Origin: Blastococcus atacamensis
Lineage (GTDB): Bacteria > Actinomycetota > Actinomycetes > Mycobacteriales > Geodermatophilaceae
Direction of reading: 5' to 3'
Length of the DNA stretch: 54,634 nucleotides
Assembly (NCBI RefSeq): GCF_002938425.1
Contig: NZ_POQU01000016.1
Span: forward strand, 1-54,634
The position numbers were made by a program, and so were the translations under genes. The notes under the pieces are model-generated. The model was not told the origin of the DNA. It made no database searches and saw only the letters and a list, made by a program, of their open reading frames with translations. This document shows, piece after piece, positions 1 through 8,670 of the stretch (the first letter of the stretch is position 1; each line of letters opens with the position of its first letter).

Positions 1-115
1 TTTGTAATTTGTTTATTGTTTTTTTCTTGTTTTTTTTGTTTTTTTGATGTGTCGTCTGACATGGGTAATTACAGTAGGCGGTAAGAGGGCAGGGGAAGAA
101 TGGGATAAGAGACAG
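1..115. other. Probable Nextera adapter remnant at contig end
   Basis: Bases 1-60 are almost only T and G, which is unlike the rest of this GC-rich window. Bases 105-115 (ATAAGAGACAG) are identical to the inner 11 bases of the Tn5/Nextera mosaic end, and the bases before them (about 81-104) resemble a corrupted copy of the rest of the transposase adapter. The orientation is right: the mosaic end abuts insert DNA at its 3' end, and GC-rich coding sequence begins at 116. I infer untrimmed, low-quality adapter sequence and not chromosome. The T-rich start should therefore not be read as a terminator or AT-rich island. Confidence 0.8.
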
Positions 116-632
116 GTGTCGCCGGTCGCGTCGGCGGCGTCGTGGGCCGGACGGCGGCCGGCGGGTCCTCGGCCTGCACGTAGTTCTCGACCGGCGGGAC
201 GACGGCCGCGTCGGCCTGGCTCGCGGTGGTCAGGTTGGCGCAGTAGGACTGCACGGGCTGGAGCGCCGTCATCACCTCGGCCATCGAGATGCTGTCCCGG
301 TCGGCGAGCGACTGGAGCCCCGCTGCCGAGGCGTGCACGGAGCCGACCTCGCCGGGAGCGTCGTCGGCCAGGCGCTCGCTGTCGCCGGCGACCTCGGCGA
401 GCCCGTCGAAGACGGCGTTGTTCGTCGAGCTGCCGAAGGACACGGCGAGATCGGTCTCCAGCTCCGACACCGATGCGCACAGCGAGTCCGGGGCGACCGG
501 CCGCGTGCTGATCACCAGCACGGCGACACCGGCCGCCACGATGACGACCCCGACGGTGCTGAAGAAGCGGATGGCGCGCCGACGGTTGTCCGTCGCCCAC
601 TCCCAGATGGTCTCCCCGATGTCCCAGAGCAC
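116..632 (-). CDS. Hypothetical single-pass membrane protein, 3' end missing
   Basis: The gene is read towards the contig edge. I chose the GTG at 632 because a G-rich Shine-Dalgarno-like stretch lies just upstream and the protein then begins with a short aromatic segment (LWDIGETIWEW) typical of membrane protein N-termini. A single hydrophobic helix follows (about residues 15-40), then an exported or extracytoplasmic domain with two cysteines. No family is recognised. An in-frame stop exists at 69-71, but the last 14 or so residues would be encoded by the adapter-like sequence, so the true C-terminus lies outside the window. It is divergent from the terC gene. Confidence 0.6.
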
Positions 633-892
633 GCCGACCCCCGTGTGACGAGATGCGGCACCGATCGAGGCCGCTGGAGCCGCGGACGCTAACCACGGCT
701 CAGGGCGCGGACCAGGGCCGTCGACGCGCGTGCGCCGTTGTGCGCGGCTCGGCGCACCGCCGTCCGGTCTGTCGTCACGAGGAGTGAGATCAGAAGTTGT
801 CTCCGCGAACCGGGAACCCGGCCGCGGCACGGACCGTTACGACGGGCAGAACCACGGACCGGCGGACGGCGACGTCTGCCCGGCGCGTGGTT

Positions 893-995
893 CCGGAGGG
901 GAGTATCCCCAGACAGCACCGTCGTCAACACGAGGACCCATGTCCTCCGGCGCTGCTGGCCGCGGTCGGTTCATCGCGGCGGGAGAGACCTCCGG
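893..995 (+). promoter_or_regulatory. yybP-ykoY-type manganese riboswitch
   Basis: A perfect 7-bp P1 stem (CCGGAGG at 893-899 with CCTCCGG at 989-995) closes a structure with the two hallmark segments of the yybP-ykoY class: GGGGAGTA directly after the 5' strand and GAGACC leading into the 3' strand. A cytosine-rich arm, GTCGTCAACACGA and a second GC-rich arm lie between. The class binds Mn2+ and very often precedes TerC/MntP-type exporters, as it does here: the terC Shine-Dalgarno is at 1018-1022, 23 bases past P1. In the rest of the 397-base divergent interval (633-892) I see no gene and no clear promoter. Confidence 0.85.
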
Positions 996-1029
996 TAGCT
1001 GACGCATGACAGTTCCCGGAGGCATTTTC

Positions 1030-2028
1030 ATGGACGTCCCGTTCTGGGTGTGGGCCCTCACGGTCGGCGTGATCCTGGCGATGATCGCGTTCGACTTCGT
1101 CGGCCACGTGCGCACGCCGCACGCACCGACCCTGCGCGAATCGGCCGTGTGGTCGGCCGTGTACGTCGGCCTGGCAGTCGTCTTCGGCCTGCTGATCGTC
1201 TGGTTCTACGGCGGTGACTACGGCGGGCAGTACTTCGCCGGCTACATCACCGAGAAGAGCCTGTCGGTCGACAACCTCTTCGTCTTCGTCCTCATCATGG
1301 CCAGTTTCGGGGTGCCCCGGGAACTGCAGCAGAAGGTGCTGCTGTTCGGCATCACCTTCGCGCTCGTCCTGCGCACGGTCTTCATCGTCGTGGGCGCCGC
1401 GGCGATCGAGAACTTCAGTTGGGTCTTCTACCTCTTCGGCGCGATCCTGCTCTACACCGCCTGGGTGCAGGCCCGCAGCGGGGGCCACGACGCCGAGGAG
1501 GAGGACTACAAGGAGAACGGCGTCCTGCGCCTGGTCCGCCGCGTGGTGCCGACGACGTCGGAGTACCACTCCGACCGGATGACCGTGAAGCTCGACGGCA
1601 AGCGCTTCATCACGCCGCTGGCGATCGCGCTGATCGCGATCGGCACCGCCGACATCATCTTCGCCGTCGACTCGATCCCGGCCATCTTCGGCCTCACCCA
1701 GGAGTCCTATCTGGTCTTCGCCGCCAACGCGTTCTCCCTGCTGGGCCTGCGCCAGCTGTTCTTCCTCATCGACGGACTGCTCGACCGGCTGGTCTACCTC
1801 GCGTACGGGCTGGCGGTGATCCTCGGCTTCATCGGGGCGAAGCTGGTCATCCACGCGCTGCACACCAACGAGCTCCCGTTCATCAACGGCGGCGAGCACG
1901 TGACCCTGATCCCGGAGATCCCGACCTGGCTCTCCCTCACCGTCATCCTGCTGACGCTGATCGTGACGACGGTGGCCAGCCTGGCGAAGTCCAAGCGGGA
2001 CCAGGGCAGCCGTGCCATCGCGGGCTAG
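1030..2028 (+). CDS. terC: TerC family integral membrane protein
   Basis: A 332-residue multi-spanning membrane protein of the TerC family, linked to tellurite resistance and, in better studied relatives, to manganese export or metal loading of exported enzymes. The family signature acidic helices are visible: EKSLSVDNLFVFVLI after the third helix and FAVDSIPAIFGLTQ in the second half, both placing Asp within membrane segments. I chose ATG 1030 because GGAGG lies 7 bases upstream; an earlier in-frame ATG at 1006 lacks a site. The manganese riboswitch just upstream makes Mn2+ the likely substrate or signal. The first of two TerC-like proteins in the island. Confidence 0.93.
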   Translation: MDVPFWVWALTVGVILAMIAFDFVGHVRTPHAPTLRESAVWSAVYVGLAVVFGLLIVWFYGGDYGGQYFAGYITEKSLSVDNLFVFVLIMASFGVPRELQQKVLLFGITFALVLRTVFIVVGAAAIENFSWVFYLFGAILLYTAWVQARSGGHDAEEEDYKENGVLRLVRRVVPTTSEYHSDRMTVKLDGKRFITPLAIALIAIGTADIIFAVDSIPAIFGLTQESYLVFAANAFSLLGLRQLFFLIDGLLDRLVYLAYGLAVILGFIGAKLVIHALHTNELPFINGGEHVTLIPEIPTWLSLTVILLTLIVTTVASLAKSKRDQGSRAIAG

Positions 2029-2202
2029 CGGTCGCGGCCGTGCTCCCGGCGTCGTCTCCCCGAGGCGCCCCGGGCGTGGCCGCCGGCGACGAGGTGGGAG
2101 CGGCATCGGACCGGCCCCGACGCCGGCCGAACTTCGCTACGGTCAGAAGACCGTCCGGTCCGGATCCGGCACCGGCTACGCACGACGAATGGGGAATCCG
2201 AC

Positions 2203-2781
2203 GTGGTGAGTCTCAGCAAGGGGCAGACCGTCTCGCTGGAGAAGCGGGGTGGCGGCACCCTGACGCGCGTCCGCATGGGGCTGGGCTGGGACGCGATCAA
2301 GAAGAAGGGCATGTTCGGCAAGCTGAAGGACCAGTCGGTGGACCTGGACGCATCGGCCCTCCTCTTCGACGCCGGCGGCCGGCTCGTCGACCAGGTCTGG
2401 TTCCAGCAGCTGCGGAGCAAGGACGGCTCCGTGCAGCACACCGGTGACAACCGGACCGGCGCCGGGGACGGCGATGACGAGTCGATCGTCGTGGACCTGC
2501 AGTCGGTGCCGAGCAGCATCAGCCAGATCGTCTTCGTGGTGAACTCCTTCACCGGCGAGAACTTCAGCCAGATCGAGAACGCCTTCTGCCGCCTCGTCGA
2601 CTCCACGGCGAACGACACCGAGCTGGCCCGCTACGAGCTCACCGGCTCGGGCACCCACAACAGCCAGGTGATGGCGAAGGTCTCGCGCGCCGGCAGCGGC
2701 TGGAGCATGACCGCCATCGGTGCCATCGCCAACGGCCGGACCTTCCAGGACCTGATGCCGACCGTGAGCCAGCACCTCTGA
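2203..2781 (+). CDS. TerD family protein (divergent paralog)
   Basis: A 192-residue cytoplasmic TerD-domain protein. TerD domains are calcium-binding beta-sandwiches that work with TerC at the membrane in tellurite and chemical stress resistance. Seen here: the N-terminal [13 protein letters not shown] strand, DLDASALLF, and the [15 protein letters not shown] acidic loop near residues 80-95, so both calcium-site segments are kept. It differs from its two neighbours by a Lys-rich insert ([14 protein letters not shown], about residues 30-43) and by a C-terminus without the GYASGL motif. It begins with GTG; a second GTG is the next codon. It is 174 bases after terC, likely the same transcription region. 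Confidence 0.88.
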   Translation: MVSLSKGQTVSLEKRGGGTLTRVRMGLGWDAIKKKGMFGKLKDQSVDLDASALLFDAGGRLVDQVWFQQLRSKDGSVQHTGDNRTGAGDGDDESIVVDLQSVPSSISQIVFVVNSFTGENFSQIENAFCRLVDSTANDTELARYELTGSGTHNSQVMAKVSRAGSGWSMTAIGAIANGRTFQDLMPTVSQHL

Positions 2782-2924
2782 CCCCGGCGCCCGAAGCACC
2801 GGCGGCTCCCCGCCGCCCGTGCCTGGGCTCCATCGCGGCGTCGCTCCCCAGCGGTCGCCGGCACGACAGTCCGACCTCGCAGCAGACAAATCGGGCGACC
2901 AGCCCGCAGGACCATGGAGGAACA

Positions 2925-3509
2925 ATGAGCGTCAGCCTCAGCAAGGGCGGCAACGTCTCCCTCACCAAGCAGGCCGGCTCCGCCGGCCTGAGCGCCGTCA
3001 CCGTCGGTCTCGGCTGGGACGTGCGCACCACCACCGGCACCGAGTTCGACCTGGACGCCTCGGCGCTCCTGGTGAAGGCCGACGGCAAGGTGCTCTCGGA
3101 CCAGCACTTCGTCTTCTACGGCAACCTCAAGAGCCCGGAGAACGCCGTGGAGCACACCGGCGACAACCTCACCGGTGAGGGCGCGGGGGACGACGAGCAG
3201 ATCTCGGTGACCCTCGGCAACGTGCCGGCGGACGTCGACAAGATCGTGTTCCCGGTGAGCATCTACGAGGCCGACCAGCGGAACCAGAACTTCGGGCAGG
3301 TGCGCAACGCCTTCATCCGCGTGGTGAACCAGGCCAACACCGAGGAGCTGGCGCGCTACGACCTCTCCGAGGACGCCTCCACCGAGACCGCCATGGTCTT
3401 CGGCGAGCTGTACCGCAACGGCGCCGAGTGGAAGTTCCGGGCGGTGGGCCAGGGATACGCCTCCGGCCTGAAGGGCATCGCGCAGGACTTCGGCGTCAAC
3501 GTCGGCTGA
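2925..3509 (+). CDS. terD: TerD family calcium-binding stress protein
   Basis: A 194-residue canonical TerD protein. Visible motifs in order: [13 protein letters not shown] at the N-terminus, [20 protein letters not shown] with the first acidic calcium ligands, [15 protein letters not shown] with the second set, the [23 protein letters not shown] segment (mid-domain), [22 protein letters not shown] and the closing GQGYASGL. The start is supported by GGAGGA five bases before ATG. It is about the usual family length. It shares most of its sequence with the next TerD gene, so the pair looks like a recent tandem duplication. Confidence 0.93.
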   Translation: MSVSLSKGGNVSLTKQAGSAGLSAVTVGLGWDVRTTTGTEFDLDASALLVKADGKVLSDQHFVFYGNLKSPENAVEHTGDNLTGEGAGDDEQISVTLGNVPADVDKIVFPVSIYEADQRNQNFGQVRNAFIRVVNQANTEELARYDLSEDASTETAMVFGELYRNGAEWKFRAVGQGYASGLKGIAQDFGVNVG

Positions 3510-3559
3510 CCTGCGGTCGCCGGGCGCCGGTCCTGAGCCGACAGCCCGCCGATCCGAGG

Positions 3560-3599
3560 CCGCGCCGTCGTCCCGATTCGATGAGGGACGACGGCGCGG
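3560..3599 (+). terminator. Strong hairpin after terD
   Basis: Perfect 15-bp arms at 3560-3574 and 3585-3599 around a 10-base loop, 51 bases after the terD stop. It has no T-run, as is common for terminators in GC-rich actinobacteria. It probably separates the two terD copies into different transcripts. Confidence 0.7.
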
Positions 3600-3737
3600 C
3601 GCGTCGGCGGGTGAACCCCCGTCGCGCTACGAGACGCGGGGGAGCAGCGCCAACTAGTCTGCGACTGGCTGCCCGCGACCTCCGCGGTCCCGGCCGACCG
3701 CACCGCACCGAAGCGCCTTATCCGAGGAGGAGCACAC

Positions 3738-4316
3738 GTGGGCGTCAGTCTGAGCAAGGGTGGCAACGTCTCGCTGACCAAGCAGGCGCCGGGCATGACG
3801 GCGGCGCTCGTCGGGCTGGGCTGGGACGTCAGGTCCACCAGCGGCGCCGACTTCGACCTCGACGCCTCAGCCCTCATGCTGGGCGCCGACGGCAAGATCC
3901 TCTCGGACTCGCACTTCGTCTTCTTCAACAACCTGACCAGTCCGGACGGGTCCGTCGAGCACACCGGCGACAACCTCACCGGTGAGGGCGAGGGCGACGA
4001 CGAGGCCATCAAGGTGGACCTGTCGGCCGTGCCCGCCGAGTGCGACAAGATCGTCTTCCCGGTGAGCATCTACGAGGCCGACCAGCGAGGTCAGAACTTC
4101 GGCCAGGTACGCAACGCCTTCATCCGCGTCGTCAACCAGGCGGGCGGCGCCGAGATTGCCCGCTACGACCTGTCCGAGGACGCGTCCACCGAGACGGCCA
4201 TGGTCTTCGGTGAGCTCTACCGGAACAACGGCGAGTGGAAGTTCCGTGCGGTCGGCCAGGGCTACGCCTCGGGCCTGCACGGCATCGCCAAGGATTTCGG
4301 CGTCAACGTCGGCTGA
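3738..4316 (+). CDS. terD: TerD family calcium-binding stress protein
   Basis: A 192-residue TerD protein closely matching the one at 2925-3509 from end to end, with [25 protein letters not shown], the [18 protein letters not shown] segment and [22 protein letters not shown] start is supported by GAGGAGG about 7 bases upstream. A TANNNT box (TAGTCT, 3655-3660) upstream and the hairpin behind the previous gene suggest it has its own promoter. It leads into the second TerC-like gene after 68 bases. Paralog duplication is inferred from the similarity only. Confidence 0.93.
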   Translation: MGVSLSKGGNVSLTKQAPGMTAALVGLGWDVRSTSGADFDLDASALMLGADGKILSDSHFVFFNNLTSPDGSVEHTGDNLTGEGEGDDEAIKVDLSAVPAECDKIVFPVSIYEADQRGQNFGQVRNAFIRVVNQAGGAEIARYDLSEDASTETAMVFGELYRNNGEWKFRAVGQGYASGLHGIAKDFGVNVG

Positions 4317-4384
4317 TCGGCCGGGGGCGTCCCTCCCCGGCATCTCGCGGCAGCCGACCGGCTGCCCATGACTCAAGGAATCAC

Positions 4385-5557
4385 GTGCTCCTGCGAACGT
4401 TCGGGTGGTCCATCGCGGTCACCATCGTCAGCCTCGTCGTGGCGTTCATCTACGGCAGCTGGGAAGCCCTGGCGCTCTGCCTGATCCTCGGCATCCTCGA
4501 GGTCTCCCTCTCGTTCGACAACGCCGTCGTGAACGCGAAGGTGCTCGAGCGGATGAGCGACTTCTGGCAGAAGATCTTCCTGACCATCGGCATCCTCATC
4601 GCCGTCTTCGGCATGCGGCTCGTGTTCCCGCTGCTGATCGTCGGCATCACCGCCAACCTGGGGCCGGTCGAGGCCGTCCAGCTGGCGATGGAGAAGGGCA
4701 ACCCCGAGACGCCGGGCACCTACGGGTACCTGCTCAACGAGGCGCACCCGCTGATCGCGTCCTTCGGCGGTCTCTTCCTGCTGATGCTCTTCCTCGACTG
4801 GCTGTTCGAGGAGCGCGACATCACCTGGCTGAGCTGGCTGGAGCGCCCGTTGGCCCGCATCGGCAAGCTCGACGCGCTCTCGGTGATCATCTCGCTGGTG
4901 CTGCTGGTCCTCGCCGCCGAGTTCCTGGTGGAGGGTGAGGAGCGCGAGTCGGTGCTCATCGCCGGCACCCTCGGTCTCGTCACCTATCTGGCCGTCAACG
5001 GGCTCGGGTCCCTCTTCGAGGGCAGCGGGGCCGGTGAGGAGGACGACGACTCGACCGCGGGCGTCGTGCACGGCGAGCAGGGCAAGGCCGACGACGTCGC
5101 GACCGCCACGGCTCCGACGCGCACCGGTGGGCCGACCACCCTCGCGCGGGCGACCGGCAAGGCCGGCTTCTTCCTCTTCCTCTACCTCGAGGTCCTCGAC
5201 GCGTCGTTCAGCTTCGACGGCGTCATCGGCGCGTTCGCCATCACCTCCGACCCCGTGATCATCGCGCTGGGGCTGGGCTTCATCGGGGCGATGTTCGTCC
5301 GGTCGATCACCGTCTACCTCGTCCGCCAGGGCACTCTCAGCGAGTACGTGTACCTCGAGCACGGCGCGCACTGGGCCATCGGTGCCCTGGCGGCGATCCT
5401 GCTGCTGAGCCTGGAGTGGCACATCCCGGAGCTGATCACGGGCCTGATCGGCGTCGCGTTCATCGGCGTGGCCTTCATCGGTTCGCTGCGGCGGCTGAAG
5501 AAGGACGCGCCGGAGGCGCACGCGATCAAGGTCGGCGCTGAGCACCAGTCGGTCTGA
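4385..5557 (+). CDS. DUF475/TerC-superfamily membrane protein
   Basis: A 390-residue polytopic membrane protein of the TerC superfamily, best matching the DUF475 branch. Two repeated halves each carry the acidic helix signature: LEVSLSFDNAVVNAKVL near residues 39-55 and LEVLDASFSFDGVIGAFAI near 270-290. A charged cytoplasmic loop (GEEDDDSTAGVV and following) separates them. I chose the GTG at 4385, with AAGGA six bases upstream; the open frame extends further into terD but has no site there. TerC proteins are thought to form membrane complexes with TerD proteins. No riboswitch is seen before this copy. Confidence 0.88.
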   Translation: MLLRTFGWSIAVTIVSLVVAFIYGSWEALALCLILGILEVSLSFDNAVVNAKVLERMSDFWQKIFLTIGILIAVFGMRLVFPLLIVGITANLGPVEAVQLAMEKGNPETPGTYGYLLNEAHPLIASFGGLFLLMLFLDWLFEERDITWLSWLERPLARIGKLDALSVIISLVLLVLAAEFLVEGEERESVLIAGTLGLVTYLAVNGLGSLFEGSGAGEEDDDSTAGVVHGEQGKADDVATATAPTRTGGPTTLARATGKAGFFLFLYLEVLDASFSFDGVIGAFAITSDPVIIALGLGFIGAMFVRSITVYLVRQGTLSEYVYLEHGAHWAIGALAAILLLSLEWHIPELITGLIGVAFIGVAFIGSLRRLKKDAPEAHAIKVGAEHQSV

Positions 5558-5563
5558 CACCTG

Positions 5564-5595
5564 ACGGCCGGTCCCCCGCACGGGGGGCCGGCCGT
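5564..5595 (+). terminator. GC-rich hairpin after the DUF475 gene
   Basis: ACGGCCGG plus a C-run (5564-5577) pairs with a G-run plus CCGGCCGT (5582-5595), with one bulged base, 6 bases past the stop codon. Shape and place fit an intrinsic terminator without a T-tract. Confidence 0.7.
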
Positions 5596-5651
5596 CGTCG
5601 TTCCCGGCGTCGGGCCGGAAACGGACCACGAGCAACGGAGGGACGCAGGGA

Positions 5652-6350
5652 ATGGCGATCGACTACACGAAGCGCCCACCGGCCGGGGGCGGAGCGCCCG
5701 CCGGGGGCGGTGGTGGTGTGAACCTGGGCAAGGTGACGCTGACCAAGAGCGCGCCGAGCGTCTCGCTGACCAAGCGCGGGGCCACCGGCGGTGAGCTGCG
5801 GGTCAACCTCAACTGGAACGCGCGTCCTGCCAGCGCCTCCGGTGGTGGGTTCCTCAAGCGCATGGCCGCGGCCGCCCAGGGCGGGATCGACCTGGACCTG
5901 GGCTGCCTCTACGAGTTCACCGACGGGTCCAAGGGCGTGGTGCAGGCGCTCGGCAACGCATTCGCCTCCCGGAATCCGGTCGGTCCGCCGATCATCACCC
6001 TCGACGGCGACGACCGGTCCGGGACCAACACCGCCGGGGAGAACCTGCGGATCGATCTGTCCCGGGTCGCCGAGATCCGCCGGATCCTGGTGTTCGCCTT
6101 CATCTACGAGGGCGTGCCCAACTGGGCGGCGGCCGACGGCGTCGTCACGATGCACCCCGCCGGTGGAGCGCCGATCGAGGTCCGCCTGGACGAGTCCGAC
6201 CCGCGCGCGCCGATGTGCGCCATCGCGCTGCTCACCAATGCGGGCAACGACCTCACGGTCAACCGCGAGGTGCGCTACGTGCACGGCGGCCAGGACCTGC
6301 TGGACCGCGAGTACGGCTGGGGCATGGAGTGGGGCCGCGGGCGCAAGTAG
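5652..6350 (+). CDS. TerA-like tellurium resistance protein
   Basis: A 232-residue protein of the TerA/TerD superfamily. A Gly/Ala/Pro-rich N-terminus (residues 9-24) leads into VNLGKVTLTK and VSLTKRG, the SLxK-type strands seen at the start of TerD domains. IDLDLGCLYEF and LDGDDRSGTNTAGENL are the acidic loops equivalent to the TerD calcium site, and the C-terminal half (VNREVRYVHGGQDLLDREYGWGMEWGRGRK) is the TerA-type end. The start is supported by GGAGGGACGCAGGGA upstream. It ends 27 bases from the convergent TerF-like gene. TerA as opposed to another TerD-like subtype is a judgement from motifs. Confidence 0.82.
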   Translation: MAIDYTKRPPAGGGAPAGGGGGVNLGKVTLTKSAPSVSLTKRGATGGELRVNLNWNARPASASGGGFLKRMAAAAQGGIDLDLGCLYEFTDGSKGVVQALGNAFASRNPVGPPIITLDGDDRSGTNTAGENLRIDLSRVAEIRRILVFAFIYEGVPNWAAADGVVTMHPAGGAPIEVRLDESDPRAPMCAIALLTNAGNDLTVNREVRYVHGGQDLLDREYGWGMEWGRGRK

Positions 6351-6377
6351 CGCCCGCAGCCCAGCTGCTCCTGGCGC

Positions 6378-7787
6378 TCAGCGCGGCGGGAGCAGCCCCC
6401 GCTCGCGTGCCTGGGTGAGCCAGCCGGGGTACTCGGTCATGAGCAGGTCGAAGAGCTCGTCGTCGCTGAGCTGCATCGGGTCGTCCACGCTGAAGAAGTC
6501 GGCGTTGTCGATGAACCGGCCGCTCATGTCGTCCAGCTCCTCGAGGAAGCGGAACTCGCGCGAGGTCCCGCTCGCGGCGCCCCCGCCGCCGCCGAAGAAG
6601 CCGCGCCGGCGCCCGCCACCACCGCCCAGGGCCAGGGACCGGGAGGACTTCCCGATCGCCATGAACTGCCAGAAGAGCGGCTCGTAGCTCGAGGATCGGA
6701 CCTGCTCCCGCGTGACGTCCTCGTCGAACGTGGCGCCGTCGGTGACGAACATGACGTACACGGGGACGCGGTCCTGGAATGGGGCCTTCCGACGCTCGTC
6801 GGAGCCGAAGTAGTGCCGGCGGATGAGGCGCATCGCCGCCCCGTAGTAGGTGCTGGACTCCAGCGGATGCCGGCGCAGCACGTCGGCGGTGTACTGCCGG
6901 ACGTTGCCCAGGTTCATCGTGTCCGCCTGGTGCCCTTCCCGCCCGAACAGGAAGATGTCGACCTCGCCGTCGTCGTCGAAGCGCAGGCCGAGGGCCAGGA
7001 TCCGCTCCGCGAGCTGCTGGATCTTGCCGGACCGGTAGAGCCCGGCCATCGAGCCGCTGATGTCCAGGCACAGGGCGACCCGCGCCGTGTGCTCGCCGAG
7101 CCCTTTCTTCTCCAGGCTGACGGCCGCCTTCTTCACCAGGTCGACCAGGTGGGGCGCCTCGGTCGCGGCCCGCTTCTCCAGCGAGATCTGCTTCTGCTTC
7201 TTCAGCGAGACGGCCGACGGTGCCGGGGAAGCGGCCGGGGGAGCTGCTGGGGCGGCGGCCGCGGGAGCGGTCGGCTCCTCCGCGACGTCGATGCCGAAGT
7301 CCGTCGCCAGGCCCCCGAGACCCGACGCGTAGCCCTGCCCGACGGCCCGGAACTTCCACTGGCCGTTGCGGCGGTAGAGCTCGCCGAAGACGAACGCCGT
7401 CTCCGTCGAGGCGTCGGAGATGTCGAAGCGCGCGATCTCCGACCCGTCGGCGACGTCGGTCAGGCGCAGGTGCAGACCGGGGATCTGGCCGAAGGTGCCG
7501 GTGCCGACGCTCGCCGCGACGGCGATCTTCTCGATCGCCTCCGGGAGGTCGGCGAGATCCACGTCCACCGAGTCCTGCCCGGTGGCGCCCGAGCCGGAGT
7601 GCCGGACGCTGCCCTCGGCGCTGCGCGGCTGGTTGTAGAAGACGAAGTCGGCGTCGGACCGGACCTTGCCGCTCGCGGTCAGGAGGAGCGCGGAGGCGTC
7701 CACCTCGACGCTGGAGGACCAGCCGAGCGTGGCGCGGACCCGCGCCGCGGTCACCGGGAGGTTGGCACCCTTGGACATCGTCGTCAT
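6378..7787 (-). CDS. TerD-vWA fusion protein (TerF-like)
   Basis: A 469-residue two-domain protein. Residues 1-168 are a TerD domain ending in [32 protein letters not shown]. Residues 170-192 are an Ala/Pro linker, followed by two SLxK motifs. From about 235 a von Willebrand A domain begins with the metal-ion site D242-x-S244-x-S246 (LDISGSM); FVTDGATFDED is a second vWA motif. The TerD calcium loop is altered (HSGSGATGQDSVDVDL). TerF-type proteins are thought to scaffold Ter membrane complexes. The start ATG 7787 has AGGATG upstream; ATG 7778 is possible. It follows the HAD gene by 28 bases, so it may be co-transcribed with the metabolite module. Confidence 0.88.
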   Translation of the reverse strand: MTTMSKGANLPVTAARVRATLGWSSSVEVDASALLLTASGKVRSDADFVFYNQPRSAEGSVRHSGSGATGQDSVDVDLADLPEAIEKIAVAASVGTGTFGQIPGLHLRLTDVADGSEIARFDISDASTETAFVFGELYRRNGQWKFRAVGQGYASGLGGLATDFGIDVAEEPTAPAAAAPAAPPAASPAPSAVSLKKQKQISLEKRAATEAPHLVDLVKKAAVSLEKKGLGEHTARVALCLDISGSMAGLYRSGKIQQLAERILALGLRFDDDGEVDIFLFGREGHQADTMNLGNVRQYTADVLRRHPLESSTYYGAAMRLIRRHYFGSDERRKAPFQDRVPVYVMFVTDGATFDEDVTREQVRSSSYEPLFWQFMAIGKSSRSLALGGGGGRRRGFFGGGGGAASGTSREFRFLEELDDMSGRFIDNADFFSVDDPMQLSDDELFDLLMTEYPGWLTQARERGLLPPR

Positions 7788-7815
7788 GCCGGGCATCCTG
7801 CCAGCGCAGATGCCC

Positions 7816-8670
7816 TCAGGGGCGGGCACGCTCCCCGGCCGCCGACGTCCCCAGCACGTGCGCCTGCCACGCCGCGACGATCTCGGCGGCTGCAGCGTGG
7901 CCCGGCGCGCCGGTGAGCGTCACGTGCGGCCACGGCGGAAGTCCGGTCCGCGCGATCTCGCTGCCGGCCGGCACCCACCCCCGGTCGGCCAGCTCCAGCA
8001 TCTCGGCGTCCAGCCAGGTGTCACCGGCGGCCAGGAGCTCGGGGACGTCGCCGAGCTCCTCGGCCATCCGCCCGCGGACGTGGCCGATCGCGTGCGCCTT
8101 GTGCAGCGCGTCGGGCAGCGCGTAGACCTTCGTGCCCTGGTGGGCCACCCGCCAGGAGCGGGGGAGGAGGCGGGCCGTCAGCCGTTCGGCCTCCTCGGCG
8201 CCGAAGCGCGCGGGGTCGACGATGCCGTAGCAGAACAGGTCCTCGGCGGTGTGGGCCCGGAGCACGGTGCCATCCGCGACCAGCGCGTCGAGCACCGCCC
8301 GCACCTCCGTCACCGGCGCGCACCCGGCCAGCCGCCGGGCGGTCGCACGGGCCCAGCCCTCGTCGACGCGGCCGTGCTCGAGCACCACGCCGCCGGACCC
8401 GGCGATCAGGAACCGCGGCGTGAACGGCAGGTCGACGCGCTGGAGCTGCCGCGGCGTGCGGGTCGTCGTCGGCACCACCGAGACGGCGGCGGGGAAGCGG
8501 CCGAGCTGGGCCAGCCCGTCGCGGACGACGTCGGCCATCTCGCTGACGACCCGTCCCTCGAGCACCTCCACCACCGACCGGGGGAGGCCCCCGCCCAGCT
8601 GCTCGGTCGCCCGCGGGCTGAAGATCAGCGTGCGGTCGAGGTCGGTGGTCACCAGGACCGGCCCGGTCAC
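7816..8670 (-). CDS. HAD-superfamily hydrolase of the Ter metabolite module
   Basis: A 284-residue HAD phosphatase. Motif I is seen at the N-terminus (TTDLDRTL, nucleophile Asp in DxDxT). The usual lysine region is HQGTKVYALPDALHKAHA, and motif IV is AAGDTWLDAEMLE (GDxxxD). The long cap suggests the IIB-type sugar-phosphatase branch. The GTG start overlaps the stop of the upstream PRTase-PELOTA gene by four bases (GTGA), so translation is coupled. In published analyses of Ter operons such HAD enzymes accompany phosphoribosyltransferases and a CitE-like lyase and are predicted to dephosphorylate a nucleoside-like intermediate. The substrate is unknown. Confidence 0.85.
   Translation of the reverse strand: MTGPVLVTTDLDRTLIFSPRATEQLGGGLPRSVVEVLEGRVVSEMADVVRDGLAQLGRFPAAVSVVPTTTRTPRQLQRVDLPFTPRFLIAGSGGVVLEHGRVDEGWARATARRLAGCAPVTEVRAVLDALVADGTVLRAHTAEDLFCYGIVDPARFGAEEAERLTARLLPRSWRVAHQGTKVYALPDALHKAHAIGHVRGRMAEELGDVPELLAAGDTWLDAEMLELADRGWVPAGSEIARTGLPPWPHVTLTGAPGHAAAAEIVAAWQAHVLGTSAAGERARP

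Noticed and set aside
1-60. T-rich stretch as intrinsic terminator or AT-rich foreign DNA
   Set aside because: Base composition and the adjoining mosaic-end match indicate sequencing adapter and poor base calls.
925-2106. Long minus-strand open frame opposite terC
   Set aside because: It mirrors a real gene in GC-rich DNA, is highly charged low-complexity protein and has no start signals. The same applies to antisense frames at 4373-5635, 19760-21994, 21998-23734, 23907-26132 and 47472-49430.
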